From Sparassis latifolia (Eukaryota > Basidiomycota > Agaricomycetes > Polyporales > Sparassidaceae): 64,000 nt of DNA. The stretch is from NCBI GenBank assembly GCA_018466975.1, contig CM031563.1, positions 620,001 through 684,000 on the forward strand, written 5' to 3'. A model generated the notes under the pieces. It did not search any database. It was given only the letters and a program-made list of their open reading frames with translations, and was not told the DNA's origin. Positions 24,727 to 34,640 of the stretch are shown here, in pieces. Within the stretch, counting starts at the first letter, position 1, and every line of letters begins with the position of its first letter. The position numbers were made by a program, and so were the translations under genes.

Positions 24727-25797
24727 ATGGTATGTCCAGGTTCGCTAGTTGAATTCTAAAGAAGTGCTCACGACCCCTTCTCGTTTCTAGCCCCAGGTAG
24801 GCTGTATTACACACAAAAGCATGGCTTTTCCGTTCATCTGACGTTCTTCAGAATGAGTATATCGAGGAGCACATCAAGCGGCATGGGCGGCGGCTTGATT
24901 ACTACGAGCGAAAGTCCGTGCTTTGCACGCCACCACAGTTGTGTCGGACTTACGACTTCTTCCATTTGTTTCCAGACGCAAACGCGAAGCACGAGCTGTC
25001 CATCGATCATCTGCGACTGCCCAAAAGGCCTTTGGTCTGAAGGCTAAGCTCCTGCATGCAAGGCGGCATGCGGAGAAGGTTCAATTGAAAAAGACGTTGA
25101 AGGCTCACGACGAGCGGAACGTTAAGCAGAAAGACAATTCTTCCGTACCAGATGGGGCTTTGCCAACATATTTGCTCGACCGTGAAGGACAGAAGGATGC
25201 TAAAGCGCTGTCGACCGCGATCAAGGAGAAGCGGAAGGACAAGGCGGCGAAGTATGCTGTCCCATTACCGAAAGTCAAGGGTATCGCAGAGGACGAGATG
25301 TTCAAAGTTATGCGGACTGGGAAGAGCAAGAAGAAGTCGTGGAAGCGCATGGTCACGAAGGCAACCTTCGTCGGTGAGGGCTTCACAAGAAAACCTGTGA
25401 AGATGGAGAGATTCGTTCGTCCTATGGCATTGCGGTATAAGAAGGCGAACGTCACACATCGTACGTGGTCATTATACTGCCTACTACGCGTGCTCACTCG
25501 CTGCCGTTCGTCTCTCCAGCCGATCTCAAGGCGACCTTCCAATTACAAATTCTAGGGGTTAAGAAGAACCCCCAGTCTCCAATGTATACGCAGCTGGGGG
25601 TTTTGACAAAGGGGACGGTTATCGAAGTCAATGTTTCAGAACTCGGCATGGTGACCACAGGTGGCAAAATCGTCTTCGGGAAGTATGCACAAATCACCAA
25701 CAATCCCGAGAATGATGGTTGCATAAATGCTGTCTTGCGTGAGCTAGAATCCTCCTGTTTCTTTAAATCTATACTGACAACGATCACAGTGGTCTGA
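24727..25797 (+). CDS. NSA2: NSA2, 60S ribosome biogenesis factor, with micro-exons
   Basis: Six exons: 24727-24729 (ATG alone), 24791-24796 (CCCCAG, 6 nt), 24852-24913, 24976-25460, 25520-25738 and 25790-25797 (8 nt). The total is 260 residues, the length of human NSA2. The splice product begins [20 protein letters not shown], the invariant NSA2 N-terminus; no other reading gives it. It continues with the basic region ([34 protein letters not shown]) and the C-terminal RPS8e-like beta domain ([60 protein letters not shown]). NSA2 is a nucleolar/nuclear factor needed for pre-60S maturation and 27S pre-rRNA processing. The start codon-only exon and 6-nt exon are unusual and are discussed as a finding. 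One donor is GTCCGT instead of GTRNGT. Confidence 0.95.
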
Positions 25798-26102
25798 GAT
25801 GTCTGACGTTCCTTCTCCCGTTTGCTTCGGATGTATCTCTACGCACCCCACTAGCATAGTAGTTTTTCCCTTCTTACGTCTGGTAGAGAGACTGGCTGAG
25901 ATATATGTGGTCATCTCGCACTGGTGAATTGGAATTATGAGCGAGACGAGTACGACGCCGCGGCGGCGTTCCAGCTGCGCTATATCGCCACAAATGGTAT
26001 TGGGCGGGATCATTTTGTCGGGATTATATAATGCTGTCACCTCGCGAGTAAGTAAGTATCGTGGCCTCCCGACGAGTTCAATTGTCACCATAGATTTGAA
26101 TC
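25798..26102. other. NSA2-PRKRIP1 spacer
   Basis: 305 bp between tandem genes, holding the NSA2 3' flank and the PRKRIP1 promoter. No separate feature is seen. Confidence 0.5.
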
Positions 26103-26852
26103 ATGTCCGCCTCACCTACCCCTTCTCAGCCAGTACCCTCCGGGGCAGTCAATCGCCATGCCCCAACTCCCATCGAACGTCAGCGCGGGCAGCTGGAGAA
26201 GCTGCTCAAAGATCCCAGCAAGCCTGCGTATGTCCCTGCTGCACCCAAGGAGAAGGCCATCAGACCTGCCAGAGAGATGATGAAGAACGTCCAGGGCTCA
26301 AGTGCAGGTGCGGGCAGTGGGGAATTCCATGTGTACAAGGCAAGCAGGCGGAGAGAGTACGAGCGATTGAAGTTGATGGACGAGAAGGCACAAAAGGTAC
26401 GCTTCTGCCACGGCCTCCGATGGCGATCCTCTCTCCGCAATGATGTTTATGATCTGAACGAGGTGACGATATTATAGGAAGCTGAAACTCAGGCGTTTGA
26501 AAGTAAGAAACAAGAGTGGGAGCTGCAGGCGGAGGCAAAGACGGCAAAAAATCGTGCCAAGAGGCAGAAGAAGAAGGAGCGGGCGAAGGTGAAAGGTCCG
26601 GAGAAGGAAAGTGCAGCTGGTTCCGAAACCAACGCAGGACAGGTGGATGCTCCGTTGAAGAAGAGGAGACTCGTCAGTGGGAAGGAACTGATATTCAAGC
26701 GACCTGGAGCAGATAGCGATGAGGACGACGATGATGACATAGGACCAGCACCCCCAGAACAATCATTGGAAGGCGTGGATACAGGCACATTGCGGCAGCG
26801 GCCTGTGCCCATCGTTGACGCTCCGCGTATCATAATACATGAGGATGAGTGA
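26103..26852 (+). CDS. PRKRIP1: PRKRIP1 homologue (DUF1168), spliceosome-associated protein
   Basis: Exons 26103-26396 and 26478-26852 give 222 residues. The DUF1168 core is clear: TPIERQRGQLEKLLKDPSKP, then SSGAGSGEFHVYKASRRREY-type sequence (GAGSGEFHVYKASRRREYER), followed by a long charged helix (AKTAKNRAKRQKKKERAKVK). The C-terminal third is acidic and disordered, with an aspartate run. In human spliceosome structures PRKRIP1 forms a long helix bridging the catalytic core and U2 snRNP in step-II complexes; the same nuclear role is inferred here. The ATG at 26103 is the first in frame. Confidence 0.88.
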
Positions 26853-27582
26853 GCTTGTTGATGCCGATTAGTTGCGTGAGTCCCAGCAATCTTGTTCCTA
26901 GTTCTTAAAGTATCTCACCTGCACTTTAGCAGCTTTGTTTACTGCATGGTTGGGTATTGTTGTATATGTGCGTTCCATCATGGATATATATCTTGTTGCT
27001 TATGATCATGATTGCTTCTTGACAGTGATCGTGAGATGCTCTTTTTATCGAGCTCAGGACTCTCCAGATGCCTCTATGGGAAGCGATACATCATCACCCG
27101 GATAGCAGGCACTTGAAGAGTGTACAGCATCTATTTGTTTACTCGCAAGCATATACCGCGTGATCTACTTCCATGCGATACTAACCCAAACAGTGAAGCT
27201 TAGTGGATAAACATCTAGCGAGTCCCGCGCTCCGCGCGGGCACGATGTTTCCATTGACCCCACACCCTGCCTTCCCAGTAAATACATATGCTAGTTACAT
27301 GTCTACCATAGGGCTACGCCCTCACGGACAATAAACATATGAGGCCAAAAAAAAACCAAAAAAAATCTAGCGAGCTGTGACCACTGACAACAGGTACTAG
27401 GCTGTATGCGATCACGTAAATCCTGTCGATTAAACAAACTTATTTCCGTTGCGACGTCTACCATCCAGTCGGTGAACGCGACGCGTCTTCATCAGGTGAT
27501 TCTGCAGGTCACATGAGCTACGCGATCGTTTCAGAAAAGTCCGGGACAGGACCGACAGGTTTCTTCGAGGTTGTCTGCCAAC
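26853..27582. other. Intergenic region with a short retroposon
   Basis: 730 bp without a gene. It contains the 3' flank of PRKRIP1 and the poly-A-tailed insertion at 27214-27374 listed separately. Confidence 0.5.
27214..27374 (+). mobile_element. Short SINE-like retroposon with A-rich tail and target duplication
   Basis: A 143-bp insertion (27223-27365) is flanked by perfect 9-bp direct repeats TCTAGCGAG at 27214-27222 and 27366-27374. It ends in an A-rich tail (A9, CC, A8) immediately before the right repeat. The head holds a GC hairpin (cccgcgctccgcgcggg) and a second small hairpin (gggctacgccct). This is the signature of target-primed reverse transcription of a short RNA. I cannot match the body to a tRNA, 5S or 7SL sequence. 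Confidence 0.7.
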
Positions 27583-29064
27583 ATGGCTTCGACGGTTGCC
27601 GAAGACTCCGATACTGACATGGAAGTGGAAGAGCTAATTGATCTTGGGAACTCACTCATCAATGCAATCCTAGAACGCTCCTCTCTCAGTAAAATCAAGA
27701 GAATCATTGATGCTGGTGCTCCGCTCTGGTTTCAAGACGATGAAGGAATGTCTGCTCTACACGCTGCAGCGTACGTGGAGAATGAAGATTTGGTCAGGTT
27801 TCTGATTGGTGAAGGAGCGTTATGGAACGCAGGTGAGTTCTGTCCAGTCCGTTTTTGTCACGACAGTTTCTGAGTGGAGACTATAAACTCCCAGTGGATA
27901 ACCTTCACAATACCGCAGGAGATATTGCATTATCCTTGAACAACGGTCCATGCTACACTATCATCAGGGACGCCGGTATCCGTTCAGGTCTGCTAACTGA
28001 CCCCTGCGCATTCGTGCTGTGTCACTGAATAGCATGTACCTTGCTTGTTAGAACTGCTCTTGTCGTTGTTGTCATCACGCTCTCCATCTACAGATTCGTC
28101 GCTGTCTCATGTCTTGAAGGCTACCGACGCAACCCCAGCTGGATCCACCGATGCCTTCCTGTCATCTCGCCTACAGTTCACGAAGACACACACGGCCAAG
28201 ACATCTGTCTACTAAAAGTCAACGAGCAAGAAGAAATTGGTGTGATGATGGGTTGGGAGCGAGGAATAAGTGAGTGTCGGAAAATGCCTAGGAAACATGC
28301 CTCCCATATGAAATGTGCTAGTGGCAAGTGCAGGAAACGGTGCACAAGCTGTGCTCTGATCATGAAAATCTGCCACGCGGCCTAAAAGTTCTTAATGTCG
28401 GCTTCGGCCTTGGAATTGTATGTCTTCTAACATTCATCAGTGATTTAAATTCTCAGCACTTTTGCAGATCGACTGCCTGTTTCAGGCCCTGCCGGTCCCG
28501 CCCTCAATCCATGTCATCATCGAACCCCATCCAGATGTCTTGCAGCACATGAGAGAATTGGGCTGGTATAACAAGCCGGGCGTGACAATCTTGGAAGGTA
28601 AATGGCAAGATTTCATGGAGAGTGACGAAGTTTTGACCGTGGGCGGATTCGACGTTGTCTACACGGATACTTTCTCGGAAGACTACAAGGGTATAGAGGC
28701 ACCCATTTCTGGCTGGTCGATTCAACCTCACCTTTTGCAGAGCTTCATCGCTTCTTTGGGCATGTACCTGATCTACTAGCGGGTCCAGAGTCACGTTTTG
28801 GATTCTTCAACGGACTCGGTGCTACGAGTGAGCTCCTCGACTATCCAGTTCCAGTCCTCTTAGTTTGACCTTGCTACTGTAGATGCCCTATTTTACGACG
28901 TTTACACGCATGTTTCCGATCTTCATCTGGCCGATATTGGTATTGACGTCGCGTGCAGCGACGTAGATGTCTTCCAAGGTCATGAGAGTCGTTGGGGGAA
29001 AAGCAGGGAGTACTTCGCAATGCGATCGTATCGTCTTCCCGTGGGCAAGATGAGAACTATGTAG
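27583..29064 (+). CDS. RMT2: RMT2, protein arginine N-methyltransferase 2, with an apparent 1-nt deletion
   Basis: Seven exons: 27583-27832, 27895-27987, 28052-28269, 28329-28417, 28468-28690, 28741-28827, 28883-29064. The N-terminus has an ankyrin-type repeat (GMSALHAAAYVENEDLVRFL). The C-terminus is a SAM-dependent methyltransferase: HGQDICLLKV, GVMMGWER, motif I LKVLNVGFGLGI, IHVIIEPHPDVLQHM, EGKWQDF, GFDVVYTDTFSEDY, GFFNGLGATNALFYDVY. Rmt2 is a type IV enzyme that monomethylates the delta-nitrogen of arginine (yeast target Rpl12). In exon 3 the frame that reads DAFLSSRLQFT must switch at about 28180-28182 to continue as EDTHGQD; as written it hits a stop at 28213. One base appears to be missing. 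The ATG is at 27583. Confidence 0.88.
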
Positions 29065-29424
29065 TCTACTGTAAAATGCTAATTCTGAAAACTCTGGTGT
29101 CGTCCTATCAACGTCCGAGCTCTCTCGGTCTGCACATTAGCTACTTGTAAGTTACGAGCGCCACGTCGGCGTCACAACTACTTTGATGTAACAAGTCAAT
29201 TGGCACTGCCGCTGGATGGCGCCGTCAAGACAACCGAGACAGTTCCTCCGGCTGCGATATAAGCATCTCCCTCCCCACCATTGTAGTTCTCTTCCTGCCG
29301 GCAGGACCGTTGTCATTCATCTCGTCGACCGGTTCGACCGTTGCTTCACTTTCACTCTAAAAATTACAGCTCGAGCCAGTGAGCATCTCGTCTCGACGAC
29401 GCTGGAATAACCTCTTCAGAGAAG
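29065..29424. other. RMT2-downstream spacer
   Basis: 360 bp between tandem genes, pyrimidine-rich near its right end (ctccctccccacc). No separate feature is seen. Confidence 0.4.
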
Positions 29425-30580
29425 ATGGCATCGTACTACAATACTCCGCCGGTGCAAAGGGGGGCGATTTATCTGGTACGTGGAGCCCTCAGTTTAGTCT
29501 CCATATTCCACCCAGGTCTCACAGGACTGTCTGTCGTAGCGTCTGCCTGTAGATGAACCTCCGCCAGAAATGGTTCCGTACGAGCTTAGGCGCTACGTGA
29601 GTATATGTGCTCATCCCCCGCATTGTGGAGGCCCATGAATGCCACAGATCTCTACTGAAGCCTGGCAAGCTCGATTGAGGGCTGTCCTGCGTAAAGGCTC
29701 TCGCTACTGCAAGCCCGCATTTGATACCATCTGGGCGATCATCACCTTCATGTATGTCATATCTGCAGATCTTGTGCATTTAAAAGAGAATGAGTATTAT
29801 TACCTCAGCCTTACACTTGCAGCACCCATTGCAATCTACTTCGTCATGCTGGACGTTCTACCACACCCGCAAGAGGTCGTCTTCGATTTCTGGCCGTACG
29901 GCTGGACGGACGAGAGCCGCTACTGGAAGGCGCGCCTGATCGCCCTCGGAGTGTTCTTCGGAGTGGTGCTCTTGTCCGTTGTTCCCATGTTGTTGTGGAA
30001 GCTCAGTGTAAAGCGAAGTTCTCTGGGTGCTGTCACGTGTGCTCACGTTTTGTTACGCAGGGAAAATCTTCAGTCAACAAAATGCTGCAGAAGTTCGAAG
30101 CCGAAGACCGCGCAGTGCGAGATCCCGATACGCAGATTCCGACGTACCGGATTCGGATGCCTGGTATAGGACACAGTGCACTGGTACGCGAATGTCCTTC
30201 TACTTTTTGAGCCAAACCCTCACTGCTTTCCTTGTCAGAATCTCAAAATTACTATGCCGCCTGCACCGATGACCAACACCACGTCTTTCCAGCCCGGCTC
30301 ACGGCCAGCTCCCGTAAGTCCACTAGCAACAATCGATGGCACCGCTCTACAACTTCACTAACGCATGGCGCAGTTCGTCGTGAACCCACCAACCGACCCG
30401 TCCGCGGCGGCCTACCCGTACTACACTCAGCCCGGCCAAGCACAGTTGAACGTGCCCCTCGACGGCGTCCCCCTGTACAACAACTTTGATGAGAAAATTC
30501 CCGATTATTCCGGCCCGACCATACATTACGTGCCGATCGACACAAAGGGCAGCGCTACGTTTGAAGAGGGTAGGGTGTAA
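29425..30580 (+). CDS. Hypothetical fungal membrane protein, about 3 TM segments
   Basis: Six or seven exons starting at the ATG at 29425 (MASYYNTPPVQRGAIYL). The largest runs from about 29648 to 30006. Hydrophobic segments: TIWAIITFMYVISADLV, YYYLSLTLAAPIAIYFVMLD, LIALGVFFGVVLLSVVPMLL. The cytosolic tail, joined across introns ending near 30060, 30239 and 30374, contains MLQKFEAEDRAVRDPD, MPPAPMTNTTSFQPG and a Pro/Tyr-rich end that closes with TKGSATFEEGRV. Donor GTAAAG after LWKLS and GTACGC after GHSAL give in-frame joins. I do not recognise the family. It converges on the MFS gene. Confidence 0.65.
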
Positions 30581-30812
30581 GCAACGTTTTTGCGCCCTTG
30601 AGGGGCGCACCATTATCGGATAATCCAGTCCTGTACTATTAGTATATACAACTGCTGTCGATGCTCTTGTCGTTAGTCACGAACAGAGGCTTTGTACACG
30701 TTAGCTCTGCACAACAGCTTGAGCGAGGGAGAGAGCTTCTATTTTCACGTCATACATACTTACAAGATAATCCAGCTAGAGAAGACGACAAAAATATCTC
30801 CAAAAATCAAGC

Positions 30813-33242
30813 TCATACAACCTTAGAATCCAGCTCAACGGTGATCAAGTCCTTATCAGCAGTAGCGTCTCCAGGCGGCGTACTCTCGCTCACTGCCTCC
30901 AAAGGCACCTCCTTGGGCGACGGGGGCTGTGGTACGTTTGTGTCCTTAATCCTCGACAAGAAGAATGTGCAGATGCACGCAAGGCCGGCCCACGGGATGA
31001 GCGAGATGAAGCTCCAGCGTGAGCCGCTGCGGAACGCCTCGCGTACGAGCGCCTGCACCTCGAGCGGGAGCGCGTCGATGCTCTGCAGTGACGTGAGCGA
31101 GCCGGCGCTCTGTGAGAGCTCGCTCGCCTGCGCAGGGTGAGTAGGCCTGAGCTGGTGAGCGACGCCATGTGGCTCTGGATCTTGGAGTTCAGCACGGCGC
31201 CGCACTGCGCGAGCCCGACTGTGCCGCCAAGGGAGCGGAACTGGTAACGGTAGAAAAGTCAAGGGACGGAGTGTACCGTGTGGAGGTGGAGACTTACGAA
31301 TAGCGTGAGCGCAGCGACGATGGCTACCCTGTCGTTAGACTGCAAAAACCGGATGTGCACAGCCGCAGAACCAGCCATGGCCAAGAAGCTGGGGGAAAAG
31401 GAAGACATGTTCACCAAATAGCGTCGAGGCGAAAACTTGCAAGCTTACCCATTTATCTGGGGCCGCTTAATATTCTGCATTGCCATCGAAATCAAGCCAA
31501 GAGCAATGGGCGTGATAGTGGTTCCGAGTATAATCGGATATTTCGGCTGAGGGGACGCATGACTACTGCCACCAAACACATGAGAGCTGGACGGCTGACC
31601 TGTCTGAGATATTTCACCATCTGAATCTGAAGCAAGCTTCCGACTCCCTACCCAAACGGAATTAGACAGATACGGAGAAATCAGTAGGAAGCACTTACCA
31701 TACCAGGTGCAAAGTAGATCAACTGTGCACCAGCCTTGGTAGACGACAGGCCCGTGACGACGATCATGTAGATTGAAATAAAGTAGAACGCGACCAGCAT
31801 AACCAGCCCGGAGACGAACATGGTAAACAGGTCGATACAGACATCATACGAACTGAATATATCCATTGGGATCATTGGGTCCATGGGGAGGACACGCCTG
31901 ATAGAGGACGCGGCGTGACTCGCCGTGCGCCCGAGGAATAACTCCAGACCGATGAAGACAATATACACGATACCACCGACTACGAAGCAGGCGATGACGC
32001 GCCCTGAGTTCCAGCCAAAGACAGACCCCCAGTTGAGGGCGAGCAGAATGAGGATGCCGCCCGCCATGAACAGCGAAGCTCCGAACCAATCTACACGGGC
32101 AAGTCTTTCGAGGGTGGACTCCTTCTCAACCGAAGGAGAGTCAGTAAATCCTCGACCTTTTGTCCGAGTCCTGAGGAAGAGAAAAGCAAGCACAATTCCT
32201 ACAAATGAAGTGGGCAAGCTGTTCATGGCAACTGAGATCATAAATAGTGTCAGTCGAAGGAAGGTCACCTACTTGATAGCAAAGATCCATCTGAAGGATA
32301 CACTAAGCAGTGCACCACCAATGACAGGGCCGACGCAGAAGCCAACGGTGTACAAGAAAAATAATAGAGTTTGTTGCCAATTGTTATCATTCAGGGAACG
32401 CGAGTCGGCCATGATAATTCTGACGACCTGGGCAGAACTTGGGGTTAATCTCACTGCGAACAACCTTGTACGTGAAGATATACCGCCTGCAATCCTGCAG
32501 CGCCAATGCCGGCAATGCCCCGTCCGGCGAGCATGGTTGCCATGTTCTCGCTGCCGGTGCTGACAGCACTGCCGACGATAAAGAAAACGAGGGATAGTTG
32601 GAGAGTCCAGTGACGATCCCATACATCGGCAATAGATGCGAAGACGGGTAGAAAGACGGTAGATGTTAGTAAGAAGGCAGTGCCAATATAACTGAAGGAC
32701 TAGTGAGCATGCAGAGTCATATCAGGCTTAGATGAGATGCACCTCTCGAGATCCAGGCGATTGAAAGCAGACTGTGTAACCAAATCAGAAGGGGGATCGG
32801 GTGTGACCTTGTGGGTACATACTGCAATGTGGACCTGGGCAGTAGAGACGACTGTGAGGGTTTAGTGAGCGTCATGATGTCAAGTAGGTGTGTAAATATA
32901 TAAGGACCAACCTGTGTAATCAATGGTCTCGAAAAATACGGGGACAAACAGACCGATCATCAAGAATATTTTGAAACGAGCTGAGGTTGCTTTTGCGGCA
33001 TTTTGTTGGGCATCGGATGTCGAGGGAGGTGGGATGCTGGGATCATTGACTTGGTGCAATTGAACCTCGTCTGCGGTAGGTGGATGAACACTCTGAAGTT
33101 GGCGTTCATCTCTCCTACTATCCGATCGATGACCCGGATGTGCCATAATATGGCACTTCTGGTCCCGCAGCACGACGTCTTGCTCGATTGTCTGCGGCAT
33201 CTCAGATAATGTTTCTGTAGTATACAGAGTACTATCCACCAT
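30813..33242 (-). CDS. MFS multidrug transporter, DHA2/14-TM type, with an apparent 1-nt deletion
   Basis: Minus-strand gene of about ten exons, from the ATG at 33242 (an alternative ATG lies at 33146). After about 85 polar residues the first TM is FLMIGLFVPVFFETIDYT. Then come YIGTAFLLTSTVFLPVFASI, DVWDRHWTLQLSLVFFIVGS, GRGIAGIGAAGL, SRSLNDNNWQQTLLFFLYTV, GFCVGPVIGGALL, FRWIFAI, and a second half with DWFGASLFMAGGILILLALNW and GPxTxGxxLGG-like sequence (FRSLGGTVGLAQCGAVLNS). Proton-coupled efflux of drugs or metabolites at the plasma membrane is the family role; the substrate is unknown. Near 31135-31137 a run of three Cs (minus strand) should be four for the frame to pass from SSGLLT to AQASELSQ. 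It converges on the preceding gene and diverges from BET5. Confidence 0.82.
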
Positions 33243-33489
33243 TTTTTCGGATTTGTTTTAGCTGTATTAGACACCTTGGAGAGATGCCGAGGTGTGGCAC
33301 CAGCCAAATACAGTCTTGCAATCCCGAATTTCTTGGGATCCAAGTGAGCCATCCTTGCTTCCCAAACTTTTACAGTATTAAATTAGGGTATGTATGACTC
33401 TCTGTCTATAATTTCGAGGGAATCGGAGAAGAGGATCAAACCACAGAAAAAAATATGGCACTTCTGGGTCATATGGCATATCCGGGTCA
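33130..33489. repeat. Four copies of a 19-bp motif around the MFS start
   Basis: The motif is ATATGGCAC(T/A)TC(Y)GGGTCA. Two copies lie in direct tandem with an 18-bp period at 33453-33471 and 33471-33489. Two more lie head to head at 33130-33148 (inverted) and 33048+100, i.e. 33148-33165, forming a near palindrome. The palindrome lies inside the predicted first MFS exon and includes the alternative ATG at 33146. Confidence 0.6.
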
Positions 33490-33715
33490 CTGATAGTACG
33501 TTTGATATAACGGTATGCAAGCAGCATAGGTACCGCTGGAAGCCCGCTGTGTTAATCAGGGGACGCTGCGCCATGATGTGTTGGCTATAACTTATAAAAG
33601 TTAGCAAACGCTGGGCGCCCGCTGTCACGGTCGCGCTGTGGCACACGCGTGAGGGTCTATCAAGGGGTCTATAGCTCTGCGCTGCTACTCCCCTGCCACA
33701 ACGAGCTGGTCCGCA

Positions 33716-34483
33716 ATGACAATACACAGCTTGTACATCTACGACAGGCATGCACCACTCTCCTCTCGCAGAACTCAATCACCGTCTGACTGCGGTTGTT
33801 CAACCCCAGACACTGCGCATGCGTCTATTACCAGGACTGGCACCGCACAAACCGTCCGAGACCCGCTGTAGAGGGCGGCATTCTCCCCGCGGTCTCTCTC
33901 GCCGTCTTCCCCCGCCAGGAGGAGCCCGCTCTAGATAGCACGCTGGCTCTCACCACTCCTCGCAGCACTCTCTCTTCTGCCTCGGGTGTCGTCGTCGCAG
34001 TGAATGATGATGTGCCTCGCTCACCACTGCCTCAGCCACCGTCCGCAGCATCTACATCCCACCCCCAGGCATCTAGCGCTGCGCTTCCATTCGACGAAGA
34101 AGCCAAGCTCGTCTACGGCGTCGTCCTATCACTGCGCAACATGATCAAGAAAATATCCGGAAGGTGCGCTTCTCCCCGGTATCAGATGACGAGGTAGTCC
34201 TTGAGACCCTACGTACAGGGACGAGCAGTTCGTGAACTACCGGACATCAACGTACAAGCTTCACCTGTATGAGACGCTCTCGGGGTACAAGTTCGTCATA
34301 CTCAGCGATCCGGAAGCGGATTCTCTCCGCTTCGTTTTGCGCCAGATCTACGCCGGTCCCTTCTTAGAGTATGTCGTTCGCAACCCTCTTATGGGCATGG
34401 ACTCGCGTGAACATGGCATAGACAACGAATACTTCCGTGCCGGTACCGACCGCTTGATCAGAAGTCTCACTGTCTTTCAGTAG
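33716..34483 (+). CDS. BET5: BET5/TRAPPC1, TRAPP complex subunit
   Basis: Exons 33716-33747, 33810-34163 and 34219-34483 give 216 residues. It starts MTIHSLYIYDRHCACVYYQD and continues with a longin/SNARE-like fold: LVYGVVLSLRNMIKKISG, FVNYRTSTYKLHLYETLSGY, KFVILSDPEADSLRFVLRQI, YAGPFLEYVVRNPL. A Ser/Pro-rich loop of about 60 residues is inserted after the first third, as is usual in basidiomycete members. Bet5 is a core subunit of TRAPP, the Ypt1/Rab1 exchange factor for ER-to-Golgi and Golgi traffic. The first intron (33748-33809) has a GC donor (GCATGC) and a CTGAC branch site. Confidence 0.93.
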
Positions 34484-34640
34484 AAATCTTGTGTGCACAA
34501 TCCCCTCTAAATAATCCTTCAGATGGCCTTACGTTCATCCAAGGCCACAATGCTGTGTGATAGTACAAGATGTGTAGGTACATACCGTAACGATTACCGA
34601 GTAGATCCATTGTCTGTCAGAGCAGGGTATCCTTCCTCCA

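Noticed and set aside
24600..24728. N-terminal extension of YIP1 to the ATG at 24728
   Set aside because: It would overlap the NSA2 start codon and adds residues not typical of the family; the ATG at 24599 is sufficient.
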